A DNA stretch of 64,000 bases from Niastella sp. GTDB taxonomy: Bacteria; Bacteroidota; Bacteroidia; Chitinophagales; Chitinophagaceae. Below the pieces are notes generated by a model that saw only the letters and a program-made list of their open reading frames with translations, was not told where the DNA came from and ran no database searches. Shown one piece after another: positions 43,782 to 51,579 of this stretch; the first letter of the stretch is position 1; every line of letters begins with the position of its first letter. The position numbers were made by a program, and so were the translations under genes. The stretch is taken from positions 1 through 64,000 of the forward strand of contig JAGIBF010000026.1 of the NCBI GenBank assembly GCA_017744515.1, read 5' to 3'.

Positions 43782-44207
43782 ATGATCTGGTTTCATAAAA
43801 CGGTGCAGATTTCGGATATACAGCCTCTGGGTCAGCATACCATTGCTGAGGTGATCGGCCTTGAGTTTACTGAAATAGGGACTGATTTTCTGAAGGGGCG
43901 TATGCCTGTCGACCATCGTACACATCAGCCTTATGGCTTATTGCATGGCGGTGCTTCGTGCGTGCTGGCTGAAACGCTGGGCAGTGTAGCTTCTGCATTG
44001 GTGATCGATCAATCGAAGTTTATTTGTGTGGGCCTGGAGATCAATGCGAATCATGTGCGTGGTGTGCGTAGTGGTTTTGTAACAGGCACTGCCAGTCCTA
44101 TCCATATTGGTGCTTCTACGCACGTGTGGGATATCAGGATCACCGATGAGCGGGACAAGCTCGTGTGCATCAGCCGGCTTACTGTTGCTATTTTGCCGAA
44201 AAAATAA
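43782..44207 (+). CDS. PaaI-type hotdog-fold thioesterase
   Basis: A 141-residue protein with the PaaI/ComA2-like pattern: LGIEF-like LEFTEIGTDFLKGRMPVD, then HRTHQPYGLLHGGASCVLAETLGS, which is the hotdog catalytic helix with the conserved HGG. Members hydrolyse aromatic or menaquinone-pathway acyl-CoAs such as DHNA-CoA. The GLLHGGASCVLAETLGS context fits a DHNA-CoA thioesterase, but I cannot separate it from the phenylacetyl group. The ATG at 43782 is chosen; 13 upstream codons from a TTG are untranslated. The next gene starts 10 bases on. Confidence 0.87.
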   Translation: MIWFHKTVQISDIQPLGQHTIAEVIGLEFTEIGTDFLKGRMPVDHRTHQPYGLLHGGASCVLAETLGSVASALVIDQSKFICVGLEINANHVRGVRSGFVTGTASPIHIGASTHVWDIRITDERDKLVCISRLTVAILPKK

Positions 44208-44217
44208 GACCTTATTC

Positions 44218-45258
44218 ATGCGAATAATCCTTGCTTTTATACTGCTGCTCCTTGCAGGTGTTTGTGCTGCGCAACCTACCCAGCCTGCTGATTATGGTCT
44301 GAAGGCTTTTTCCATACAGGATAAAAAATTAGGGACTATCAACTTCTATGTGTCGTCCGCAGGCATTGATTCCACCAAGCCTTTACTACTTGCGCTGGAT
44401 GGTTCGGGGCATTTTCCATTGACCACTCTTGTACGGCTCAAAAAGGAGATGCGGGTGCTCAATTCTTTCGATAATGATATATTGCAATTAGCAGATAAAT
44501 TCCATATTGTTCTTATCAGTAAGCCCGGTGTTGCTTTTTGTGATACGGTAGATATCGATGCGGACGATATGCATTTTGAAGATGTGGCTGAACGCCTGAA
44601 GCCTTCGGAAGAGTATACCAGGCGCGCGGGCTTATACTGGCGGTCGGAAGCGGCTTCGCGGGTGATCGATTTTCTCTGTAAGAAGCTTCCGGTGGATAGA
44701 AAGCAGGTGATTGTGTATGGGTATAGTGAAGGTGGACAGGTGGTGCCCCGGCTGGCTGTTATCAATAAGAAAGTAACCCATTGTGCGAGTATTGTTGGTG
44801 CGGGTTTAAATCAATTGTATGACTGGCTTACTGCACAACGTGTGTCGGCTGCTAAAGGGGAGATCACCTATCAGGAAGCGCAACGGAGGATCGACTCTCT
44901 TATGGCTTTATTTGCAGATATTTACCGGCACCCCACTGCTACCGACAAGGAGTGGGAGGGGCATAGTTATTTGCGCTGGGGTAGTTATTGTACGGATATT
45001 CCGCTGGAGAGCCTGACTAAGCTTACTATCCCCATCTTTATGGCTGTGGGGAGTAATGATAAGAACTCTCCTATATATGGGCTCGATTATGTGCCGCTCG
45101 AATTTCTACGCCTGGGCAAGCAGAATCTTACTTATAAGGTTTATCCTACCGATCATTTCTTCCATGAGATTGTGCATGCAAATGGTAAGGAAGAGGTGAT
45201 CAGTCACAAGCAGGCCATGATCGATGACCTGTTAAAATGGCTGGGGAAGGGGAAATAA
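44218..45258 (+). CDS. Exported alpha/beta hydrolase
   Basis: A 346-residue protein with a signal peptide (MRIILAFILLLLAGVCAAQ). The nucleophile elbow GYSEGGQVV is at about residue 165 and the ALDGSGHFPL segment at about 61-70 may be the oxyanion region. The conserved His would be in YPTDHFFHEI near residue 316. It resembles secreted hydrolases of the BAAT or S9/prolyl-oligopeptidase-like type, with no clear subfamily. It lies 10 bases behind the thioesterase gene and so is likely co-transcribed. Substrate unknown. Confidence 0.82.
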   Translation: MRIILAFILLLLAGVCAAQPTQPADYGLKAFSIQDKKLGTINFYVSSAGIDSTKPLLLALDGSGHFPLTTLVRLKKEMRVLNSFDNDILQLADKFHIVLISKPGVAFCDTVDIDADDMHFEDVAERLKPSEEYTRRAGLYWRSEAASRVIDFLCKKLPVDRKQVIVYGYSEGGQVVPRLAVINKKVTHCASIVGAGLNQLYDWLTAQRVSAAKGEITYQEAQRRIDSLMALFADIYRHPTATDKEWEGHSYLRWGSYCTDIPLESLTKLTIPIFMAVGSNDKNSPIYGLDYVPLEFLRLGKQNLTYKVYPTDHFFHEIVHANGKEEVISHKQAMIDDLLKWLGKGK

Positions 45259-45279
45259 GTAGCTTTCTGTTTCGTTTTT

Positions 45280-45906
45280 TTAAAGAAACCCGCCTTCTTT
45301 TAATACATCTATAATCGAGGGGAAAGTGTTGTTCATGTACTGCTTCACTTCTGCTGCAGATACCCATTTCAATTGTGTGATCTGTTCTTCCGACTGGGGT
45401 ATCAGCGCCTGCTGTCCCGGTGCTTTCATCAGGTACCAGTGCGACTCTTTCAATATATGTTTACCGCTTTCATCGTAGGTATGGTAGGTGACCAGTAATG
45501 GCTTTTCAAGTATTACATTGGTGAGGCCTGTTTCTTCCTGTACTTCGCGAACGGCGCAGGCTTCCAGTGTTTCTCCCGGGTCCAGCTTGCCTTTGGGGAG
45601 GTCCCATTTATTGCGGCGCTGCATCATCAATACTGCTCCTTTATCATTCAACACCAGGCCTCCGCCTGCCTGCACGATGGTGAACTTTTTACGGAAGGTC
45701 TTTTCCAGTTCTGCCAAATCATTGTGTACATAGATGCCTGCGTGTATCTTTTCCTGCCTCATTTCATGGATCATGGAATTGACGCCGGGCGTGGAAAATT
45801 CATCGATCAATACTGCATCATCGTGGTGTGCGTAGGGCTCAATTTCAGGCGTGATCTCATCCGTCAGGAACAAAGGTTTATCGTTGAAGTATATCTTGAT
45901 GTGCAT
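45280..45906 (-). CDS. NUDIX hydrolase with N-terminal extension
   Basis: A 208-residue protein. The C-terminal part is a NUDIX domain with a complete box GKLDPGETLEACAVREVQEETGL (about residues 108-130). The first 75 residues are an extra domain seen in Bacteroidota paralogues. It is encoded on the minus strand, convergent with the hydrolase and divergent from pyrE. NUDIX enzymes hydrolyse nucleoside diphosphates linked to another moiety; substrate cannot be given. The stretch DKGAVLMMQRRNKWDLPKGK is a clear N-terminal strand of the domain. Confidence 0.9.
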   Translation of the reverse strand: MHIKIYFNDKPLFLTDEITPEIEPYAHHDDAVLIDEFSTPGVNSMIHEMRQEKIHAGIYVHNDLAELEKTFRKKFTIVQAGGGLVLNDKGAVLMMQRRNKWDLPKGKLDPGETLEACAVREVQEETGLTNVILEKPLLVTYHTYDESGKHILKESHWYLMKAPGQQALIPQSEEQITQLKWVSAAEVKQYMNNTFPSIIDVLKEGGFL

Positions 45907-45967
45907 AAATAATTTTCCATTTTACCGCTTCAACCTTCAATTTCGCCGGACTGAATAAAATCTCTTT

Positions 45968-46603
45968 ATGTCTCAGAACGAAAAAGCGGTAGCTGAAAAG
46001 CTTTTACAAATTAATGCTATTAAATTGAATCCGGGGGAACCTTTTACCTGGGCCTCTGGTTGGAAAAGTCCTATTTATTGTGATAACCGCAAGGTGTTGT
46101 CTTTTCCTTATATCCGTGATTTCATCAAATCGGAAATGTGCAATGTGATCTTTGAAGAGTATCCTGAAGCTGATCTGCTGGCTGGTGTAGCTACTGCGGG
46201 CATTCCCTGGGGGGCTATGGCTGCCGATCAGCTGAAGCTACCTTATATATATGTGCGCCCCAAACCCAAAGAGCATGGATTGGGCAACCAGATTGAAGGT
46301 TTTTATAGTGCTGATCAGAAAGTAGTGGTGATCGAGGACCTCATTTCTACCGGTAAAAGCAGCCTCCAGGTGGTAGATGTGCTGAAAGCAGCCGGCGTGC
46401 AGGTAATAGGAATGGTGTCCATTTTTAGCTATGGTTTCCCGGTGGCTACGGCGGCTTTTGAGAAGGCTGGTATTGCTTATCGCTCACTGACCAATTATCC
46501 TGCTTTAATCAGCCTGGCTATCGAAAAAGGGCTGGTAACTGCTGATCAGCAGGAGGTTTTGTTAAAGTGGAGCCAGGACCCTGGCAACTGGACCGGGAAA
46601 TAG
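45968..46603 (+). CDS. pyrE: Orotate phosphoribosyltransferase
   Basis: A 211-residue OPRTase, which makes OMP from orotate and PRPP in pyrimidine synthesis. The PRPP loop VVVIEDLISTGKSS is at about residues 118-131, and the N-terminal FTWASGWKSPIYCDNRKVLSF is the substrate-side motif. The domain is not fused to OMP decarboxylase. It lies about 3 kb downstream of pyrB with the coaD and hydrolase genes between them. Nothing unusual is seen, and it is followed 25 bases later by the HMA gene. Confidence 0.95.
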   Translation: MSQNEKAVAEKLLQINAIKLNPGEPFTWASGWKSPIYCDNRKVLSFPYIRDFIKSEMCNVIFEEYPEADLLAGVATAGIPWGAMAADQLKLPYIYVRPKPKEHGLGNQIEGFYSADQKVVVIEDLISTGKSSLQVVDVLKAAGVQVIGMVSIFSYGFPVATAAFEKAGIAYRSLTNYPALISLAIEKGLVTADQQEVLLKWSQDPGNWTGK

Positions 46604-46604
46604 C

Positions 46605-46612
46605 TATATTTG
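46605..46612 (+). promoter_or_regulatory. Promoter element of the HMA gene
   Basis: TATATTTG is an exact TAnnTTTG match; it starts two bases after the pyrE stop and ends 16 bases before the ATG at 46629. Confidence 0.6.
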
Positions 46613-46628
46613 GGAAAACTATGTCTGT

Positions 46629-46991
46629 ATGAAGAAACTATTCCTATTGGTAGTGGCCATCACCGGCATCCTGACTACAGGTTTTGGACAAGCTAAGAAG
46701 GGCATCCAAACGGTTACTATCAAGACCCCTACGGTTCAATGTGAAAGCTGCAAAAAGCGTATTGAGGATTTCATGAAGCGTGAGGATGGCGTTCAAAAGG
46801 TGAATGTGGACTTCAAAAAGAAGGTTACCAAGGTCACTTTTGTTGCTGAGCGTACGAATATAGAGAACGTAAAGACGGCTATCGCCAATGCGGGCTATGA
46901 TGCCGACGACGTGACGGCCGATACCGAGGCTTATAAGAAGCTTCCCAAGTGCTGCAAGAAGCCTGAAGATGGGGGTGGTGGGGATCACTAA
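46629..46991 (+). CDS. Exported heavy-metal-associated (HMA) domain protein
   Basis: A 120-residue protein with a signal peptide (MKKLFLLVVAITGILTTGFGQ), one HMA domain and a short C-terminal tail. The metal motif is CESC (TPTVQCESCKKRI, about residues 39-42), followed by VNVDFKKKVTKVTF and a second cysteine cluster CCKKPE near residue 109. Ordinary HMA proteins are cytosolic metallochaperones for Cu or Zn; a periplasmic one is less usual but known in this phylum. It has its own promoter and ends with a strong terminator, and it borders the palindromic array. Confidence 0.87.
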   Translation: MKKLFLLVVAITGILTTGFGQAKKGIQTVTIKTPTVQCESCKKRIEDFMKREDGVQKVNVDFKKKVTKVTFVAERTNIENVKTAIANAGYDADDVTADTEAYKKLPKCCKKPEDGGGGDH

Positions 46992-47022
46992 TACTACCAA
47001 TGTTATTAAACATATTCTTAAG

Positions 47023-47050
47023 ACCGTCTCAGTAATGAGGCGGTTTTTTC
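47023..47050 (+). terminator. Intrinsic terminator after the HMA gene
   Basis: ACCGTCTC and GAGGCGGT fold with one G-U pair and an AGTAAT loop, followed by TTTTTC. Confidence 0.88.
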
Positions 47051-47186
47051 TTTTCAGGGGGGCTTTTTGATGGTTTCAGGTTGCAGGCTACAAGTGTCAG
47101 GGAGCCTTGGGGGCATTGTGATCCCTGTCTGATAGGTGTTTGGTATAGGTCTGATCCGGGTCTGGTAGGGGATTGCTATAGGAGTG

Positions 47187-47307
47187 GGTCTCGATAAAGT
47201 CTCGATAAGGTCTCGACAAGGTCTCGGTAAGGTCTCGATAAGGCTTGGGCAAAGTCCGGATAAGGTCCGGATAAGGTCCGGATAACCTCCGGATAAGGTC
47301 CGGATAA
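47187..47307 (+). repeat. 11-bp minisatellite, eleven units
   Basis: Eleven tandem 11-bp units. Units 1-6 follow GGTCTCGATAA with small changes, and units 7-11 follow GGTCCGGATAA. The two halves differ mainly at positions 5-6. Degenerate units continue upstream to about 47,148 (GGTCTGATCCG, GGTCTGGTAGG). The block lies between the HMA terminator and the palindromic array in the same gene-free gap. Such short units often vary in copy number between strains. Confidence 0.92.
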
Positions 47308-47405
47308 GCCTGTTAAATCAAAAGGGCCTGCCTTCTAAGGGTATAGGCAAGCACAGGCGGCTTATTGATAGCATCTCCTTCATAATCAACGTATTCCTGT
47401 TTTTG

Positions 47406-47440
47406 AAGCAGGATGTTTGGGTTTGTGTCCTGCTTTTTTA
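47406..47440 (+). terminator. Orphan intrinsic terminator
   Basis: AAGCAGGA and TCCTGCTT form an 8-bp perfect stem with a loop of about 14 bases, followed by TTTTT. There is no gene upstream within the 380 bases back to the HMA terminator, so it may close a small RNA or a transcript through the minisatellite. Confidence 0.75.
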
Positions 47441-47597
47441 TATAAGTAATTTACAAAATTTGATGGCCGATTCCGTGTTTACGGGAAGCAATTTTTCTGC
47501 AACAGGAGCGCAAAAGTGAGCCAAATCAACACCTTAGGATCAATGCAGGAGATAGGGATAGTTGAGTCTAAAATGCCCCTTGGGGGGAGGCTTTGGC

Positions 47598-49991
47598 GGT
47601 TAATTTTGACCTGTTATGGTGAGCTTTTAATTGGTCAAAAGTGACGTGGCTGACAAGGCGTGCTGCAGTTGTTGTAAATAGGATTTCCGGGCGTCAAAAT
47701 TGACGCTTGCATGGGGCGCCTCCCGAATGGTCAAACAAGACCTGTGTTCCGGAGGTTTTTCTGCTTCGTTCAAGTTAGTCAAATTTGTCTTTGCAAGAGA
47801 TAGCTGTTTTTGATAAGCCGGGTGGTCAAATAAGACATTCAGGAGACTGCAGTTTATTGATTCTTAAAGTGGTCAAATATGACCAAGGTTTATCTGCCCC
47901 GTTCTTCGAGAGTGAGCCAGACAAATAAGACTTACTATATGCCTTCTTGTAATGCCTTCTTTTCAGGTCAAGATTGCCCTTTTCTAAAGGCATGTTGTAC
48001 GGCTTTTTATGGGTGAAATATTCAGGACTAAGGGCAAGCGTGGGACCATTTATGCAAATCTCAGGGCTTCCCGGAGGGGTAGAAGCTCCCTTTTCTACGT
48101 GACTAAAACTGGTCAAAATAGACTAAGGTTAGTGGTGCCAGGCTTTAAGTTATGGTGGTCAAAGTAGACCCGTTATTCTTTATTCACTACCGTCCTTGGA
48201 TTGGTCAGGTTTGACCATTTTTCCGGGGTGCTTTAGGTTGCCCTGTGTTCAAAAAGTGACAAAGAGCTGGCATTGGTGAGTGAGTTTCTACCTTCTGAAA
48301 AGTGGACGAAATAGACCGGATTTGATACAGTTTTCCTGCTTGGTGTAATAGTCAAAATAGACGTATCCGGCTACGTGTTTTCAGCCTGGATAGATAGTCA
48401 AAGTTGACCCGGTTTCAAGCGTGCCTGATGGAACGATTTGCATAAAGAAGAGGAGGGGGCTGTCGTTGTAAAGCGAATTTCGGATGTCGTTGATCTGGTC
48501 AAAATAGACCTGTTGAAGAGTCGATATTTAGCCTGGAAGTAAGGTCAAATTTGACTATTCTATCAATAGATCGCTGGCGTTGTTTTACAGAAAAAGGATG
48601 GAGGCAGGCCGTTCCGTGGCAGATTTTCAGTTTTGTAATTACGGCAAATCAGACGTGTTTTTTGCTGGCTTTTGAGCTTGCATTCAGGGTCAAAGTTGAC
48701 CAGTATATCAATGGCTTACAACCGGTAATAATAGTCAAGTTTGACTGTTTTTCTTTGCCCCGGGAGCCGGCTTTTATAGGTCGAAAATTCCGGATCTATG
48801 TACAGGATGAACCCGTTTAAGCAAATCTCAGGGCCTTCAAGTGAGGAATATTTCATCTCTTTTCAGCCAATTGTAGCGGTCAAAATTGACCAATTGCGAA
48901 GCTGTAAATTCTATTATCAGTTAGTCAAAATAGACCGTTTTGGGCCAGGCAATTTCAGGGTGTTTTAAGTCTAAAAAAGGGGAGGTCAGGCGAGCTTGCC
49001 GCAATTTTCCTGTTTATAAAATTGGTTAAAATTGACCTTTTTCGCTGGGCTCTTCTGTGTCGGAGAAGGTCAAAATCGACCTTTGATTCCGGGGCTTTTC
49101 TACCTTGTCCAAGGCATTATAATGCTGAGAATTTTGAAAAATCTGTGCAGTTGTAGCACGCTGGGAGAGGGCAAAATTGACCGGCCCTGTATCGAGCTAA
49201 AGTCGTTGTAAATAGTCAAAATAGACCTTGCGGTAATGGCTTTTTTTCTGGTTGCCGGGTCGCGGTTGCTGCGTAAGACACAGGGCTTATTGCCTGGCTT
49301 TTAGCTGTCCTTGCCGTCAAAAATGACCTTCTGCAAATATACTGCCGGCTAATTCCGGAGCAATAAAAAGCCGATTTCCCGGCCAAAACGGAATGGAAAA
49401 CGATCTTCTTGGTGTGTCAAATATGACCGTTTGCGCCGTTCTTTTTTGACCCTTATTTTCGAACAATTCTGCTTGCTTTGACCTTCCAGGTCTTTCTATT
49501 GTTGGTTTTGCATATGTCAAAAATGACCTTTCGGGGACGTCATTTTTGGGATGATGCAGCACTGCTTTAAAGGCATTCCATCCTTCGCTTTTGGGCTGAT
49601 CTAATCGTTTGAAGGGACTATTTTGGGTGCCTTACTATTTTTGAAAGGTCAAAAATGACCGTCGTTTTTGGCCCCTAAAAATCGAAAAACTGCTAAAATT
49701 GGCGGCTAAAAATTGCCTCTTTGGTGAGTTGGTGGGATGCTTTTGGTGCACCTGAATCCTTGAAAATGCAAAATCCAAGAGAAATGAAAATGGGCCATTT
49801 TCGAAAAAATGACCCATTTCTGTTTTGTCGTTATCTGTAAAAAAAGACCGGTCTCATCACAAAAATTGTTTACCCCGATCCGGCCGTTTGATCTTATCTA
49901 TAAATACCGTTCGCCTGTTGAAATTTTAAAAGGTCATTTTAGACCTTTTTTGACGGATGCTTTTTAATGCTGCAAAATGTCTTTTTTGACC
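47598..49991 (+). repeat. Array of spaced 14-bp palindromes (about 32 copies)
   Basis: Consensus RGTCAAAATWGACC. Start positions: 47598, 47633, 47692, 47729, 47777, 47824, 47871, 47919, 47966, 48111, 48157, 48203, 48247, 48304, 48350, 48396, 48497, 48543, 48688, 48733, 48878, 48923, 49024, 49068, 49169, 49214, 49315, 49415, 49515, 49647, 49932 and 49978. Intervals cluster at 44-48 bp, or at 99-101 bp where an intervening copy has decayed (for example 48012, 48643, 48779, 48968). Twenty sites match GTCAAANNNGAC exactly. Copies are direct repeats of a slightly asymmetric palindrome (A-rich left of centre), except the last two, which are turned. The sequence between sites is mostly unique. No plausible gene is present. 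Confidence 0.9.
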
Positions 49992-50006
49992 TCTTGAGCT
50001 ATACTT

Positions 50007-50456
50007 TTAAAACTTCAATTTCTGAGCTCCCTCATACTTTATGGGGTAATTAATGAAAATCCCGCCCCGGCCAATCCGCGCTTTTCCATCCAGTTTGATC
50101 ATCACTTCCTGCTGTCCTCCGGCCAATGTTTGTATCAATCCAATAGCCGTTGTTGACATATTGACAGTCATCTGAACGGGCAAATAGAAGGTGTCTTTCC
50201 TGGGAATTTTGATGGTTGAGTCGAGTGTGCTGTGCCCAAAAAAGTTGCTGTTGACATAAACATCGACCTCTGCATGCTTCATGGTGACGGGAAATTTGTT
50301 GGGATTATAGTATCCAACCTCCGCTGAAATGGTCGATTCTTTCAGGTCAAACTTGACCACTTTTACGTTCCTTATTCCAAGGTAATCGAACCCGGTTGGT
50401 TTGGCGCAGGCTACCAGCAGGATGGGGAAGAAGGCTATTAGAAGCTTTTTATTCAT
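50007..50456 (-). CDS. LEA type 2 family lipoprotein
   Basis: A 149-residue lipoprotein with signal MNKKLLIAFFPILLVACA (lipobox LVAC, Cys at 17) and one LEA-2 / water-stress-hypersensitivity beta-sandwich: VKVVKFDLKESTISAEVGYYNPNKFPVTMKHAEVDVYVN (about 34-72). The fold is of immunoglobulin type and often binds lipids or protects membranes under desiccation stress. The start 50456 is chosen because it begins the lipoprotein signal. An exact palindrome (GGTCAAACTTGACC, 50345-50358) of the array type lies inside the gene. A near-consensus promoter, TACTTTG on the minus strand at 50475-50481, lies upstream. Confidence 0.85.
   Translation of the reverse strand: MNKKLLIAFFPILLVACAKPTGFDYLGIRNVKVVKFDLKESTISAEVGYYNPNKFPVTMKHAEVDVYVNSNFFGHSTLDSTIKIPRKDTFYLPVQMTVNMSTTAIGLIQTLAGGQQEVMIKLDGKARIGRGGIFINYPIKYEGAQKLKF
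50345..50358. repeat. Array-type palindrome inside the LEA-2 gene
   Basis: GGTCAAACTTGACC has 6-bp perfect arms and matches the array consensus, 354 bases past the last array site. Its codons (Lys, Phe, Asp) are normal for the protein, so it may be coincidence. Confidence 0.6.
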
Positions 50457-50751
50457 GTCTATTTTTTGTGGACACAAAGTAGGGTATAAATTTTTTCTGC
50501 CAAAAACGGGGTTGTACATTTAGGAAAATCTTTGCTAAAAAGTTTAGAGATTTTCGGGCTCTTTTATGATGAAAGTATTCAAAATCAACAACTAACTTGT
50601 TTAGCTTACAATTTTATGTTTATAAACTTAGTTTAAAACATTTTAGGTCCTATTATATTGAATTTTTATTTTAATGAAATCTGGTTGCAAATGCCCGGAT
50701 TTCAAGAAAAATGAATCAACCTTAAACAGTTTCCTGAACAAGTATTTTATA

Positions 50752-51378
50752 ATGAACTTAATAATTGAAATACAATATTTTGCACCTGTTATATTCTATA
50801 AAAAGGTAGATAAAATTTCGAATGTTGATTATGATGTATATGAGACTTATCAAAAAATGAGTTTTCGCAACCGATGCATCATTTTGGGCGGCGGCGGGCC
50901 GGTGACTTTAAGTATTCCGCTGGAAGAAGGCCGGGGTCAACGGAGGCTGACCAGAGACGTCCGGATCGCCAACCGGTACCCCTGGCAGTCGCAACATTGG
51001 AAGAGCATTCTATCGTGTTATAACCGGTCGCCCTGGTTCGAATTTTACCGGGATGAGCTGGAAGGCCTTTTTCAAAAGCAGGTGGAATTTTTGGTCGACT
51101 GGAATTTGACCTGCTGGGAATGGGCGTCTAAAAAATTGGGACTGGAGGTAGCAACCGGGATAACAAAGGAGTACCACGCGAACTATGATATGACAAAATG
51201 GCTTGATCTTAGAAATCAAATATTACCAAAATCTATTATGCAAAATTTCCCGGAACCGGTGGTTTACCGACAGGTTTTTGAGGACCGGACCGGGTTCATT
51301 CCACACTGCTCAATTTTGGACCTGCTTTTTTGTGAGGGAAAAAATGCCCGGTCATTGTTGGCCACCGATCCGGAATAA
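50752..51378 (+). CDS. WbqC-like family protein
   Basis: A 208-residue cytosolic protein of the WbqC-like family, starting MNLIIEIQYFAPVIFYKKV, with SFRNRCIILGGGGPVTLSIPL (about 40-60) and the later PWQSQHWKSI and YNRSPWFEFYRDEL blocks that mark the family. WbqC proteins are found near O-antigen and glycan loci and are thought to act in sugar or ornithine-lipid chemistry; the reaction is uncertain. No other glycan gene is adjacent. The start at 50752 is chosen by homology. The leader and gene start are AT-rich compared with the neighbours. Confidence 0.82.
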   Translation: MNLIIEIQYFAPVIFYKKVDKISNVDYDVYETYQKMSFRNRCIILGGGGPVTLSIPLEEGRGQRRLTRDVRIANRYPWQSQHWKSILSCYNRSPWFEFYRDELEGLFQKQVEFLVDWNLTCWEWASKKLGLEVATGITKEYHANYDMTKWLDLRNQILPKSIMQNFPEPVVYRQVFEDRTGFIPHCSILDLLFCEGKNARSLLATDPE

Positions 51379-51579
51379 TGAGATGAAAAATTTTGAGACT
51401 CAGGAGGGTGAAAAAGGGGGCTAAAAATCACTTGATGTGAACTTCATTTTCGATCAACATATGGCGCTTTTCCTAATGCCATTTAGCCGGGTAAAATACC
51501 CTTGGGAATCCCACGAGGGCTGCCCCGAATTTCTTATATTGCAATAGCACCCTTCCGTTGCAAAAACCGGAAGGACCCC

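Larger units (their letters stand above)
46992..50006. other. 3-kb gene-free interval
   Basis: Short open frames here (for example 47,826-48,116 minus and 49,635-49,817 minus) are chance frames crossing palindromes and lack family resemblance or consistent codon use. The interval contains the HMA terminator, the minisatellite, an orphan terminator and the palindromic array, and ends at the LEA-2 gene on the minus strand. Confidence 0.85.

Noticed and set aside
47826-48116. Minus-strand reading frame of 96 codons inside the array
   Set aside because: It crosses several palindromes, has no family resemblance or start context and ends arbitrarily.
48551-48820. Plus-strand frame of 89 codons inside the array
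   Set aside because: It spans palindromes in different phases and has no promoter; considered a chance frame.
49317-49562. Minus-strand frame of 81 codons
   Set aside because: Same reason as the other frames in the array; codon use is unlike neighbouring genes.
49635-49817. Minus-strand frame of 60 codons
   Set aside because: Low complexity with Phe/Lys-rich AT runs; no conserved features.
47598-49991. A CRISPR array
   Set aside because: The repeated unit is only about 14 bp, imperfect, with spacers of 21-45 bp (plus doubled intervals), and no cas gene is in the window.
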